From: Thuidium tamariscinum
Lineage: Eukaryota; Streptophyta; Bryopsida; Hypnales; Thuidiaceae
DNA length: 64,000 nucleotides
Reading direction: 5' to 3'
NCBI GenBank assembly: GCA_947034885.2
Contig: OX344757.2
Span: 20,268,001 to 20,332,000 of the forward strand
Shown: in pieces, positions 12,401-23,809 of the stretch
Position numbering within the stretch: position 1 is the stretch's first letter
How the letters are laid out: each line of letters begins with the position of its first letter
The notes under the pieces: model-generated
The model's input: the letters and a program-made list of their open reading frames with translations, nothing else
The model's database searches: none
What the model was told of the DNA's origin: nothing
Made by a program: the position numbers and the translations under genes

Positions 12401-14714
12401 ATAGAAGCAAGAAATACAGGCAATACTGCGAGATCCAACTTCAGAAAAGTAAGCATCATTGCTCTTCATTGTTTATGTATTATGTGTTTTATGCATAAAA
12501 TGTATGGGATATGTACATAATATCTAATGCCTATGTATATTTGACGAGGTGTATGCTTGGAAAAGATTGGTTGATCGTTCGATTATTTCATGCAGAGTGT
12601 GAAGAATTCGAGGTGCAGCCCACAATCTTTCCCTACAACCAGCTTCGAATTGCCACTCGAGACTTCCATCCGGATATGAAGCTGGGCCAAGGCTCTTTTG
12701 GGGCTGTGTACAAGGTGAGATTTCGGACGCCTATTCCGTGAACTCCTCCAGTCGTCTCTTGTGCCAGAACTTGGAATGACATATCAGTACTTCGAATATT
12801 CTTCGTTGTAATCTCCAAATTCTAGGAAGCACTCGTACTTGGGAGATCGATTTGTGTGTTTCTTGAGTTTAGATTATACCTCAATTTGCATCCTGACTTT
12901 CAAGGGAATGACATCTCTTTTTTCAGGGTATACTACCCAACGACAATGAAGTCGCAGTGAAGCAGTTGTTTGCCAAGACGACTCAAAGTATAGATGAATT
13001 CCTGAATGAGGTCGTTTTGTTGACGGGAATGAAACACCGGAATTTGGTTAACTTGAAAGGATGTTGCATTCGTGAGCAACAAAGGTTGTTGGTCTACGAG
13101 TATGTTGACAACTATGACATTGATAAGATACTTCTACGTAAGTGTATTTACTTGTCTTTTTTTCAAGCTCATGGTTTTCATACAAGGAGAAGGTGATTTC
13201 TTTAATCACAAGAACCTTGTGCAACTTAGGATTCAAGATTCAATGATGTACAATTCTTAAACCTTGGTTTGGCTCACAAATCAAAGTAGGATGAGTAGAG
13301 AAGATGCTTGATATTGTATAACTCTCAATAATATTGGTTGTCATTCATATCAGGTCCTAGTGAGGGTACAAGCAAAGCCCTTTTGACTTGGCCTATACGA
13401 TTGAAGATTTGCTTGGGAGTTGCTCGTGGTTTGCATTATTTACATGAACATGCCCAACCAAGAATTATTCATCGAGATATCAAACCAAGTAATATTTTAT
13501 TGAACAAGAACTATGAAACCAAAATAGCTGATTTTGGATTGGCATTTTTGTTTCCCAATGAAGAAAGCTATATACTCACTAACCATGTGGCTGGTACCAA
13601 GTAAGCTCCAAACTATTTGTTTCAAATGATGAAATTTTTGAATTTAGTTGTTTCCTATTGATTCTATCAATTGATATGGCTATGTTTTAGGAGATAAAGT
13701 AGAGGGTGGTGTGTGCTAAGAAGGGCTCTAAAAGTGTTTACATTTGTAGTGGTGATCAATTATGTCTGAAAATGATTCCAATGGACTCTTGTGAGGGAAT
13801 TTAGAACCTTGTCCATTTTACTACCTTCTACCTTAATTGCATTAACAAGACTTATGCATATATACTTGTGTTTGTCTCAAGTGGTTGAGTGAGGTTCTTA
13901 TAAACAATAATAATATTTGATGGATTAGATTTTGCAATTTTGATCTTGATTCTTATGTAGAGTTGGATTGCTTTTTTGTAGGGGATATTTGGCACCTGAA
14001 TATGTCTCTTATGGTCAATTGAGTGACAAAGTAGATGTTTTTAGCTTTGGGATTTTATGTCTAGAGGTTATAAGTGGACGAAGAACTTTTGACGAAAATC
14101 TTGAACCCAACAAAATGTATCTCCCAAAATGGGTAAGGTTTTCATTCACAAATGTTGATCCCCTATATTTCCTATTTCAATGATTGTGAATGTAGTGATT
14201 AGGATTGACAAATGGTCCCATCACTCTAATATCATGTTTTTCTTACTACATTGAATTCGTTGAAAGTAATTATTTCAAAAATCCTTCAGTTGATTGAAGT
14301 CATAATTTTCTATCTTTATCGTTGGACTTTTAGGCTTTGGATCTTCACCAGCAAGGTAACTTGATTGACTTGATTGACCCAACAATGAGCCTCCAACAAG
14401 GAGAAAAGGTGGAAGTTCATCGTTTGATCAACATCGCTCTCCTTTGCATCCAAAATGAGGCAAAACTACGACCTAGAATAGAACAAGTAGTGGCCTTGTT
14501 ACAAGGAAAAAGTGACTATAAAGAAGTATTGCCCAAAGCAAGGATGGAAGAACAATATTTGGATAAAATGGAGTTGCTTGCATTTGATAGCAACAATCTT
14601 GCTACAATAGAAGAAGGAAGTGAATTTTCATTCACAAATTCATCACGGAGTAGTGATGGTAGTTCTTTGAGAGACTTTAATGTTGGTAGAGTGCTTGAAA
14701 TAAAAATTAGATAA
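9401..14714 (+). CDS. LRR receptor-like Ser/Thr kinase, complete, 15 exons
   Basis: Plasma-membrane receptor kinase, group VIII-like by ectodomain layout (inference). Exons: 9401-9542, 9680-9887, 10011-10082, 10253-10327, 10568-10783, 10916-10984, 11206-11274, 11417-11485, 11749-11931, 12189-12448, 12596-12714, 12927-13137, 13354-13600, 13982-14132, 14334-14714. They sum to 2472 nt (823 residues) with consistent phases. Order: signal peptide (about 1-35), LRR N-terminal cap ([16 protein letters not shown]), leucine-rich repeats mostly encoded one per 69-75-nt exon split within a codon, a Cys-rich juxtamembrane stretch, a transmembrane helix at about 415-438 (starting [12 protein letters not shown]), and the kinase. 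The kinase shows [10 protein letters not shown] (485-494), K506, HRDIKPSN (D606), DFG (D624) and GYLAPEY, so it should be an active RD kinase. No malectin domain is visible. Exons 1-12 are clearly more GC-rich than exons 13-15. Start chosen as the ATG opening the signal peptide. Confidence 0.92.
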
Positions 14715-15430
14715 TATACAAAATACTATTGCCCTATTTAAATTTCTCAATAGTTGACATTGTGTAGATGTTTTCAATTATTGTATAAGAATGCATTGCT
14801 TATGAATTAGGTATTGTTGTAAATGGAACTTAGGAACCTTCATTTGTACAAATGGAAATATTTTTATTAACTTTTGTTGACTTTGATCGGTTTGATGGAT
14901 TGTGAAATCAATTTCTTGATGTGAAGCAACCTACAAAAAGGCAACTTAAATTTTACTAATTTTTCACATTTTAAGATATGATTGTTAAAATTTTGGAATA
15001 ATAGAAACAATTTTTTTTTGTAGGAAGTCAAAACTAATTTACTTTTCCTTCATTGGTAGATAGAAAAGTCATTTGCACATATTATAGGGAGAAAATTGAA
15101 GGAATATTTAGAGATGATTTTAGATTTTTTTTTCTATATTTACATAGTCATAAAATTAATTTAAATAGATTTGACCACCATAAAATAAGACTCCATTTGT
15201 TGTGTAAGTTGTATTCACATCTATTGATTCACTAAGTTAAATATTGAAATCAATACTCACACATGTTACTTGGCCCATTTCAAACTAGGAATAGAATTGT
15301 AGACCAATTGAAGGTCCATGAAGTTGAGTACAAATTGCATTTGTTATCTTTGCAATTCAACAAAAAAAATGGAGGAAATTTTATTATTTTGTATGCACAT
15401 GATGTCATGTGAGGAAGATTGGAATGTTCC
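13220..15430. repeat. Tandem segmental duplicate of about 100-2060
   Basis: From the intron before kinase exon 13 to roughly 700 bp past the stop codon, the sequence parallels 100-2060, introns included (for example GATGTACAATTC followed by ttAAACcTTGGTTTGG, and the CAAATGATGAAATTTTTG stretch after both exon-13 donors). Exons are more conserved than introns. The similarity starts inside intron 12 and does not include exon 12, because the window begins before that part of the first copy. The two copies are direct repeats about 13 kb apart. Confidence 0.85.
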
Positions 15431-15728
15431 AAGTGTTCTTGTTTGTCTTGACATATACTCAAAGTTTATTGTAAAGTGCACTATGATCTATACCTTAAGA
15501 TATGATTGTTTGTTTTGTTTGTCATATTGAGATCTCCTTGACCACACATTCCCAAGTCCGGGTCATGGTACTATTGGAAAGCTCTTGATGAAGAGGGGTG
15601 CATTGGTTTTGTTTTGTGGCCTTCTTTCTATGGATATCTAAAATCAATAGATGCACAAAATTCTCCAAAGTCTTGAATGTTCTAACATGTATTAAAATAC
15701 AAAGTTTGCTATGAATTACACCATCCTA
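14715..15728. other. 3' flank of the LRR kinase, AT-rich, no gene
   Basis: Contains the downstream end of the duplicated segment (to about 15430) and then unique AT-rich sequence. Only short shadow ORFs are present. Confidence 0.5.
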
Positions 15729-16866
15729 TTAACCCCATAAAGACCAACTTGCTAAATTTGGCAACATAGCAACTTCAAGCAGGTACATGTGAATAGAGAT
15801 TTCCATATTTTGGACCCAAATTTTAATAGAAGGTGCGGACAAGGAATATATTTCATGTGTACTAAAAATCAAGATATTTGGAAGTATGAATCAAAAGTTA
15901 TGGCCTAATAGGTTTTTTTCCCCATAAATAGACAATTAGCCCCTAAAAGACTAACATACATTTTTTGGCCATACAAAACTTTTGGGCAAGTACATGTGAC
16001 AAAAAATTTCCATATTTTAAGCTGAAATTTTAATAGATGGTGGAGACAAGGAATATCTTCATGTATACCAAATTTGATGAAATTTGGAAATATGAGTCAA
16101 AAGTTATGGCCTAATATGTTACTTTTTTTCATAACTGGGCAATTTAGGCAAATAAAAAAATATCACTTTTTTCAAAAATAAAAATTTGAAGTTGATTTTC
16201 TACATTTATATGTGTGGAAAGCTTTGAATCATTCCATTTCAATCAAAGAGTCAAAAGTTATGAAGGTTTTTTGTTTGCGGGCAGTTACAAATTTTTTACT
16301 ACAAAAAAAAATTTGAAGTAATTTATTTAACTCAATTTTCAATATTTTTGGAAAAAATAAAATCCTAGGATGTACATTGATTATAACAACATTACAAACA
16401 TTGAGATTGGCATTTTCCAATTCCATAATTAAATTCTTAACAATTTAGTATTTCAAATCATTCTTTATTTTTTTCTACTTACTATTTTTTCCTATATGTT
16501 GTACAATTCCAAATGATGTGAAATTTTTCAAGCATACAGCTAACTTTTTTAGGAAAGTGAATTCAAAGAAGCACCACCATTTTTGACATTTTTTCATTGA
16601 AAAGTGAGCTTGTGAAGTACAGCTGCTCGATTTTTTGTAGGATTGAAAAAATGGTTATAGTGAATTTGAATGTTCATATCTTTTGATCCACAATTCCACA
16701 TAGTCGAATTTTTTTAAATTTTTACCACATGTTAAGACATATTACTACAAGATCCCATAGTTATATGTGTCAAAAATTGTTTTTTTGAATATTTGGTAGT
16801 TGTACTAGAAATGGCAATTCTGGAGCATTTTTGGTGAATACTTAGTCATAGAACTTTAGGGGTTAA
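15729..16866. mobile_element. TTAA-bounded inverted-repeat element
   Basis: Starts TTAACCCCaTAAAGaCC and ends CTTTAGGGGTTAA, with the same internal order as the copies at 42123-43066 and 40539-41450: GGCAACATAGCAA near the left end, a repeated GTCAAAAGTTATG motif, a TATGTTGTACAATTCCAAA block, and a GTTGTAC-AAATGGCA-TTGG block near the right end. No transposase ORF. Confidence 0.7.
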
Positions 16867-17580
16867 GGTAGATTGAATTTTTTTTTTTTTTCAAAAACAA
16901 ACATTTGAAATTGGTTTTCTTCATTTATGTATGTGTATAAAGCTTTGAATCATTCCATTTTGATCAATGAGTCAAAAGGTTTGAGGAGTTTTTGTTTGTA
17001 GACAATTATAGATCCCCTACTCAAAAATAAACTTTGAAGTCCTCTAGTTACTCAATTTTCAATATTTATTGAAAAAAATCATAAGACTTAGATTTTTTAT
17101 TACAACATTCCAACCATTGAATTGGCATTTTTCAATTCCACAATTAAATTCTTAACAATTTTGTATTTTTGAATCATTTGCTACTTCTTACTATTAATTA
17201 TTTTTTTCCTATATGTTGTACAATTTCAAATAATTTGAGTTTTTTTAAGCAATTTCCTTACTTGACCTCAACAATGAATCCAAAGAAGCATAACCATTGT
17301 AGATCATTTTCATATAGTTATCACTTTTTGAAGTGTAGCTATGTTGTTTTCTGTGAGGTGAAAAAAATGATTTTTGAACATTCAAGCGCTAGTATCTTGC
17401 CATCTACACTATGGAAAACTCCAAAAAAAATTCCACATGTTCCCAAACCAATTTACTACAAGATCTTAAGGTTTAAATCTCTAAAAAATACTTTTTCAAA
17501 AAGAATTTGGTATTGGTACTTGAAATGGTAATTTTATGCAGATTTTGGACTAAATATAGTCAAGAAACTTAATTCTTCAT
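16867..17580. mobile_element. Partial second copy of the TTAA element family
   Basis: Directly abutting the previous element, this stretch repeats its right two-thirds in the same order (AAAGCTTTGAATCATTCCAT, CAATGAGTCAAAAGG, ATGTTGTACAATTTCAAAT, CTACAAGATC). It lacks the left end, and its right end is degenerate (tCATGGCTTAAAG). Confidence 0.6.
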
Positions 17581-19157
17581 GGCTTAAAGTCCAGATGTGC
17601 CTAAAAGCATCTTTTCTTTTCAAGCCTTATAAGTCTACTTGTCACTAAGGTATGAAAATCTCAATTGTACAATCCTGTAGTATATATGCTACAAATGACG
17701 TGGATCAAATGTTTTAGTCATTTGGCCATATAAATTGTAAGATTATAATGTCTTAGTGTTGGAAAAAGATGTTGAAATTTTCCTAGAAACACATGTGGAG
17801 GTAAAATTGAATTTCTAAACGTACTCAAATTAAAAAAAACTATAAAGTAAAGAATGCTTCAAAATCAACAAAGAAACACATTGGTGAGAAAAAATGTCGT
17901 CCAATTGACTTGTTTTTGCAAAATGACTTTGAAATATCAAAAAAATTAGTCAAAAAAGGGTGCAAAAAACACATCCATAATCAAACCTCCCTCTACTAAA
18001 ATGTTTCCTAATCACTTATAACTTCTTGCATTCATATGAAATTTTAGCCATACAAACTAGACTAGGATGCACAACCTTTCCAAAAACAATTATTGGAAAC
18101 AAACATTGTATGTAGAAGAAACAAGCCACCAAAGTTCAATACAATCCAAAAATATTTGGTTTTTGAACTTTGAATTGCTCCCAAGCATTCAAAACAACTT
18201 GGAATGCCATGAAAATTTGATCACAGTAAACTAGACTTTTAGAGGAACATAACCCAACAAATTTTATCAAAAACAAACATTAGCGAGATGAAGGAAGTAC
18301 AAGCCCCAAAGTTGCAACCATTTGAATGGCTCCCAATACACCTATACATCATGGATTGATCTTAAAATTTTACCACATACTAGACTAGTGTGCACAACTT
18401 TTCAACAAGTTTAATTGATTTTGGACATAGGATGCAAATGGTATAACTCTTTGAATGAGATTGCCAAACTATGTGAGGAGTGAGGACACTTTTCCTCCCC
18501 TTTGGCAATGAAGTGTTAAAGGGTGGATGTATCAAGTTTTCCATTCCTAGAACCAAGTTGGCTTCCAATTCCTGCACTTTAAATTCTGTCCGTAGACTTC
18601 CATGTTATCATATATAATGACACTTTTCAAAAGCACGTCACGAAATATGGCAAAAAAGTCCAAGACCTAATGAGTTGAACTCATGGAGACCTTCAAACAA
18701 AGTCAATGAATGCTTGGATAAAATTCAATAACAAAACTCAAGTACCTCCAAATCTATCAAAAGAAAACCAAAAGAAAACACTCCTCCAAGCTATTAGCTC
18801 CAATTAATTTCATGCAACACTACACTTCAAAGTAGTTCAGGAAGCAAAAAGATTATTGCTTCCAAAATTGGAATAGGAAGATCGTTGGAAGACGGCAAAA
18901 CATGTGGATATCATGAAGCCGTCATCGGTCTCCAAATTTCCTAATGAAAAGGCGAGATTTCACGTTGGAAACCTAATATCCGTCCCAACCACAAAGCACG
19001 ATGACATGTTTTCAACATTGAAAACCAGCAACTTGGGTAGTCTTCAAACATCAAAAGAGATGGTGAAGAAGGCAAGTGCACCACGTGGCAGGCTCAAGCC
19101 AATGATGAGAACCTCCAAGAAAGATAGTGGCTAATGCGAAGCCCACTACCGGCAGCA
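17581..19157. other. AT-rich spacer with divergent tandem repeats; one unexplained 76-codon ORF
   Basis: About 18010-18420 holds three diverged copies of a 150-175-bp unit, recognisable by ACTAGACT at about 18056, 18229 and 18382 and by CAAAGTT plus GAATGGCTCCCAA. A plus-strand ORF at 18904-19134 (starts MDIMKPSSVSK, Lys/Ser-rich, no domain recognised) lies in less AT-rich DNA. I do not call it a gene. Confidence 0.4.
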
Positions 19158-19267
19158 TATTCATGCCTATACACCAACCCTAACTCTAAACCTTGTAACC
19201 CTGTGAACATAGACATCATAATAGAATGCTGAAAGACAGAATTGAACACAAATTTAAAAAACTCATG

Positions 19268-19508
19268 CTTCATCGCAGTACTATTTAAAACGCCGTATTG
19301 TTAAGGTCATCTTGGAATTCATACCCAAGCGCATTGGCAAAGTCCTGTTCGTATTCCTCAGTAACCTGCAAAGCAACCAACACATTGGCACCCATCCTCA
19401 GGGGATAGCAGTGGAACCGTGATATTCCAGCAAGGGAAGAACGCGTCCAGAAACTTCATGAAAGCACCTTGTCGCCCCAGAAACACGAAACTAGTAGACT
19501 CATGCCTA
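19268..19508 (-). pseudogene. Broken tandem copy of the threonine deaminase 3' end
   Basis: Minus-strand sequence matching the last ~80 codons of the adjacent gene. It reads FVFLGRQGAFMKFLDAF, then a frame change, then MGANVLVALQVTEEYEQDF and NALGYEFQDDLNNTAF before a stop. Compared with the real gene there is at least one frameshift and a short internal deletion. The duplicated unit runs from about 19158 to 19499 and includes 3'-flanking sequence. Both unit edges carry ACTCATGC or close variants, suggesting a short-homology tandem duplication. Confidence 0.8.
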
Positions 19509-19538
19509 AACCCTAACCCTAGCCCTAGCCCTAAACCC
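19505..19538. repeat. Interstitial telomere-like repeat
   Basis: Imperfect array of CCCTAAA and CCCTAGC units between the broken copy and the real 3' end of the threonine deaminase gene. A more degenerate version (CCAACCCTAACTCTAAACC) sits at the equivalent place of the upstream unit, about 19174-19192. The plant telomere repeat is CCCTAAA. Confidence 0.7.
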
Positions 19539-19608
19539 ATTGTACATATACATCATAATGCAATATCTGCGAGACAAAAATGAGCAAGAATTAGAAAGAA
19601 TTCATGTC

Positions 19609-22136
19609 TCATCGCAGTATCAGTTGAAACGCCGTATTGTTGCGCTCATCTTGGAATTCATATCCAAGCGCATTGGCACGATCCACAAACTCCTCTTCAT
19701 CTTCCTCAGCAATCTGCAAGGCCACCAGCACATTGGCTCCCATCTCGCCCTGGGAGCGGTAGTGGAACAGTGAGATATTCCAGCAAGGGGAGAACGCGTC
19801 CAGGAACTTCATGAGAGCACCTTGTCGCTCCGGAAACACAAATCTGTAGAGCAACTCATGCTCGACATGGGCGCGCCCTCCCATCAGATGCCGCAGATGG
19901 TCTTTCGCCAAATCGTTGTCGGTCAAGTCCACAGTTCGCATCCCCGCACCTTCCACCCGCTCCTTCAAAGCTGAAAGCTCTTCCTCCTGATGCAAGCCCA
20001 CACTATATAGCACAAGCGCTTCCTGGTTGCTGGTATACCGATACTTGAACTCAGTGATACTAATAGGTCCCACCATTTGTTGGAATTTCTTGAAAGAGCC
20101 TGGCTCTTCGGGCATGAAGGTCGCCAAGACGGCTTCCTTGCGAGCACCGACGTCGGCGAGCTCCGTCACTACTCGCAGACGATCGAAATTCATGTTGGCA
20201 CCACTTGAGATTGCAACCACCGCCTCGTCTTTGATGTTGTAGTATTGGCAATACGCCTTTGCTCCTGCCAATGCTAGAGCGCCTGCAGGCTCCACGATGC
20301 TCCGTGTTTCCTCAAACATGTCCTTGATGGCTGCGCAAATGGAGTCACGGCTCACGAGCACCACTCCGTCGATGAGGTTCCGGGAGAGGCGAAATGTCTC
20401 CTCCCCGACCATTTTCACGGCAACTCCATCCGCGAAGCCGCCCACTTGCTCAAGGACGATGCGCTTTCCGTGGTGAAGTGACAAGGCCATCGCGTTTGCG
20501 TCTGCAGGTTCCACACCAATGATTTTCACCTGCAAAACAACAATAATACTTCTGCATAAGCTGAAACCCTAAACCCTAAACCTGGTCCTCAAAATACGCA
20601 AACCATTCTAGAAAGTAGCTGCGAACACCTTGGGCCCAACTACTAATTCAACGAAACACCAGGTCATGCACATCTTACAAATTCTCTGAAATCTTCGTCT
20701 CTTTGCCACAAATCTTCTAACATCCTGGGTTCGAGAATGAAAGCATTACTACTCCGCCAAATATTAGTGCTAACCATAACGCATGCGGTCAACACTGCTC
20801 CAGAATGTACATATCCCAAACTTACCAAAATTGTGAAAATTCAAAAATTCTTCAAAAACAGCTGCTTGCCTCTTTTAGCACCAATCCTCTCTCATCTTGA
20901 GCTCGAGAATGCAAGCGTTGCTACTACGCCAACTATTAGTGCTAACCATAGCGTAAGCAGTCAACACTGCTCTAGAATGTCATGTCCACATCCCAACCTT
21001 AACAAAACGGTGCACATCAAAAACAATTCTTCCAAAACAGCTGCACACAATTCCAATTCCGATTTAGGTTTAGGGTTCAGTCTCAAGCCTCTCACCTCCG
21101 GCCGCACTTGCTTCATGTAGGCCGCAATCCCCGCAATCAGTCCCCCTCCCCCGACCGGCACAAACACCGCGTGCAACGCCCCCGGATGTTGCCTCACAAT
21201 CTCCATCCCAATCGTCCCTTGCCCCGCAATCACTTCCGGCTCATCAAACGGCGGAACAAACACCCTCCCTTCCTCCACCCCCCTCTGTTTCGCATACGTT
21301 TGCGTCTCATCGTAACTCTCCCCCACCAACACCACCGTCGCCCCCAACCTCTTCACCGACTTCCACTTAATCTCGGGCGTCGTCACCGGCATAGCAATAA
21401 CCGCATCGCACCCGAGTTTCCTCGCAGCTAGGGCTACTCCCTGAGCGTGGTTCCCAGCCGAGGAGCAGATGACTCCTTTCTCCAATTGCGCCCGAGGTAG
21501 CTTCGCCATCATGTTGTAGGCGCCACGGAGCTTGAACGAGAACACAGGTTGCATGTCCTCGCGCTTGAGAAGCATCTGGACGCCGAGGCGCTCACTGAGC
21601 TTCTTAGCGGGCTCGAGGGGGGATTCGATCGCGACGTCGTACACCTTCGCGGTGAGAATGCGGGTTAAATAGGAAACGGCTGTGGGAGATTGGTTCAGGG
21701 TTTCTAAGTCTTGGGTGAGCGATGTGATGCCGCCTAATTTGCCCGCCTCGTACTGCAATGAGCTCGTCGCGACGCGGAGGTAGTCAGTTGTGGTTGGGAG
21801 AGGCTTTGGAGGGGGATCCACCACGAGGTCGACATTGGCGGGATCCTCCACCACGGGTACCGCGATTTGAGAAGACGACACTGATTGGAAAGATGTGCCA
21901 TTGTTGAAGGAGCCGTCTGCGGAAGCGCGCAAGGCGACAGTGAGCTTGTTTGAGTTGTGCCACCGCGGAAGCACTGGGGGCCGGACTGTGGAGGTGTGAA
22001 AGCTTGGTCGTGCGCCGGTTAAGAATCGGCTTGCGAGATGGCCAGTTGCTTGCGGACGGACTTCCATGGACTGGTGGGACGCGCAGGAGCCGTCGGGCGC
22101 GCAGGGCGGGACGAGGCGCGCGCAGATACTGGCCAT
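19609..22136 (-). CDS. Threonine deaminase (threonine dehydratase, biosynthetic), plastid
   Basis: PLP enzyme converting threonine to 2-oxobutanoate and ammonia, the committed step of isoleucine synthesis in plastids. Two exons, 21096-22136 and 19609-20529, joined in phase 0 (KQVRPE-VKIIGVEP), 653 residues. Residues 1 to about 110 look like a transit peptide plus linker (Ser/Arg/Pro-rich, starts MASICARLVP). The catalytic domain shows FSFKLRGAYN with the PLP lysine at K202, SAGNHAQG (226-233) and GGGGLIAG (329-336). SSGANMNF marks the hinge into two ACT-like regulatory repeats (about 480-560 and 570-650; RFVFPERQGALMKFLDAF, then YEFQDERNN), the family's isoleucine feedback module. OMR1 of Arabidopsis is the equivalent gene. 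The 566-nt intron holds a tandem duplication and a CCCTAAA-type telo-like motif at about 20562-20582. Reading frame intact. Confidence 0.96.
20722..21050. repeat. Imperfect tandem duplication within the threonine deaminase intron
   Basis: Two copies of a ~165-bp unit, from about 20722 and about 20888, share TCGAGAATGaAAGC, ATTAGTGCTAACCATA, GTCAACACTGCT and end near AAAACAGCTGC. It lies entirely within the intron, so it does not affect the protein. Confidence 0.75.
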
Positions 22137-22354
22137 GGCGCCGGCGGCGCGGCGGCTGCAGGAGCTTCAGCTCGTGACGACGACGACAACCACTCCTAGG
22201 TTCCACAAAACAGAGCCCGGTTGAAATATCACATATATCAGCACTTTCAACACTTGTGAATTCGTAGAATATTCCTGTGGTGTCCAAGAAAACCCAAAAA
22301 AACATTTAGTTGGAGGAGAATCTAGAATCCTAGTTTTCTTGCACCAATTAACCC

Positions 22355-22583
22355 TTAACCCTTAAACGACGCCCAAGCCATTTTCTGGTCAATGAACTTT
22401 AGGGAATCTTTTTATGTAGGACAGAATTGCAATCATTCGTCTTCGGAATTAGGGGTGGAAAAGGAAGATCTTCTACAGTACTTTGACTTCCATTGTGTGT
22501 TTTTAGATTTTTTTGAACCAATGATTCCCACGGTATCAAAATTCCTCAATTCCATGGCCAACGGCTCGTCGTTTAGGGGTTAA
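22355..22583. mobile_element. Short TTAA-bounded inverted-repeat element
   Basis: A 229-bp element with ends TTAACCCTTAAACGACG and CGTCGTTTAGGGGTTAA, about 220 bp upstream of the threonine deaminase start codon. No coding capacity. It shares the TTAACCC end with the other family members but has its own subterminal CGACG. Confidence 0.75.
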
Positions 22584-23809
22584 GGTGGTATGTCCATGAT
22601 GTGACCATTTAAGCACCCAAAACCATCCAAATAAGGAATTTAGTATAGTTGGAGGCAGATTTTTCTAAAAATGATATTTTTCTAGTACTAACAAGTGAAA
22701 ATCAAGAATATTTTTTAAAAAGAAAGATTTTTGGATAGGGTATGTAATTTCTATAAATTTTCAAAGTGTTGAATCCCTAGACTACTAGAATCATCCTATA
22801 GATGTACCCTAAACTGAACTTTGCTCCACTACAAGAGAAAGGAGTGTTTTAAGTGGGAATTTAAGTCAAAAAATGCATATTGAAAGGTCACGTACTTTAA
22901 GTAAAATTTGCTTAAAATCATGTGTCTAGGACTTGCATTATTATACCTTACTTAAATGTCAATTCCATGAATTTTGCATGTCTTTTAAGCATTCTTAAAA
23001 GACAACATTACCTAATAAACAAAATCTTCTCTAGGAGACATTCTACTTTGTAAGAATTTATACATTTCAAAGAACCAAATCAACAAGAAATTTTATTTCT
23101 TAGAAGAAGCCCAAATGTACATATGATAAAGTCTAAATCTATTAAAAGTCCAAATCTATGAAAAAATCTAAAATCTATGAACAAACTAAATCTACACAAA
23201 AAACTAAAATCTAAAGAAAAAAATCAGAAATCTAAGAAAAAATTTAAATCTATGAAAAAGTCTACATCTGTGCTCCACCAACCCAAGAACAAAGCACTTG
23301 CATTGCTTCTGAATAGTTGCAAGGAAATCTTCATTCTCCTTCGTGAAGGCTAGTCCGTAGAAGACTCCCGCAAAACTGTTGTGAGCAAATTTCTTGATCA
23401 GAGTTCCTGCACTCCGAAGGACCAAGTCTCAGTCATAAATAATCTCAACGAGGGCTTCTAATCTGCAGTGGGCAGGCAGTCATGACCGGGATCCAACAAG
23501 ATATAACCACTCCACTCTTTTCGGATTCTATTCTACCATTAATTATCCCGAGATTCAGCATTGGATGAATTCTACGCTTTCTACTCTTTGCATCGATCCC
23601 ACCTATACATTACTAGAAAAGAATGCAACTCCATATCAAAATTGCACTGCATACCCATACCCTTTGTAAAGTTCAAAAACCAGAGCAAGACAACAGTCCT
23701 TCAGATTGCAAGGAGGATCAGGAAAGCCAAGTTGGGATTCCTCTTCCCCCAAACCAATTAAGACCAACCTCTTACACCATAAAACCCATGAAAAAGGAAC
23801 CTTGCATAC
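22584..23809. other. Spacer; unidentified coding-like patch on the minus strand
   Basis: AT-rich to about 23200. Between 23204 and 23425 the minus strand holds an open frame (AGTLIKKFAHNSFAGVFYGLAF) in less AT-rich DNA. I recognise no family and see no splice-consistent partner exon, so it is only flagged. Many AAATCTA/AAAATCTA units at 23125-23260 form a degenerate simple repeat. Confidence 0.35.

Noticed and set aside
18904..19134. 76-codon plus-strand ORF
   Set aside because: No domain, no splice partner, position beside a duplicated repeat unit; insufficient support for a gene.
21784..22305. 173-codon minus-strand ORF and plus-strand ORFs at 21108-21431 and 21950-22177
   Set aside because: Alternative frames of the threonine deaminase first exon; Arg/Pro-rich composition typical of shadows of GC-rich coding DNA.
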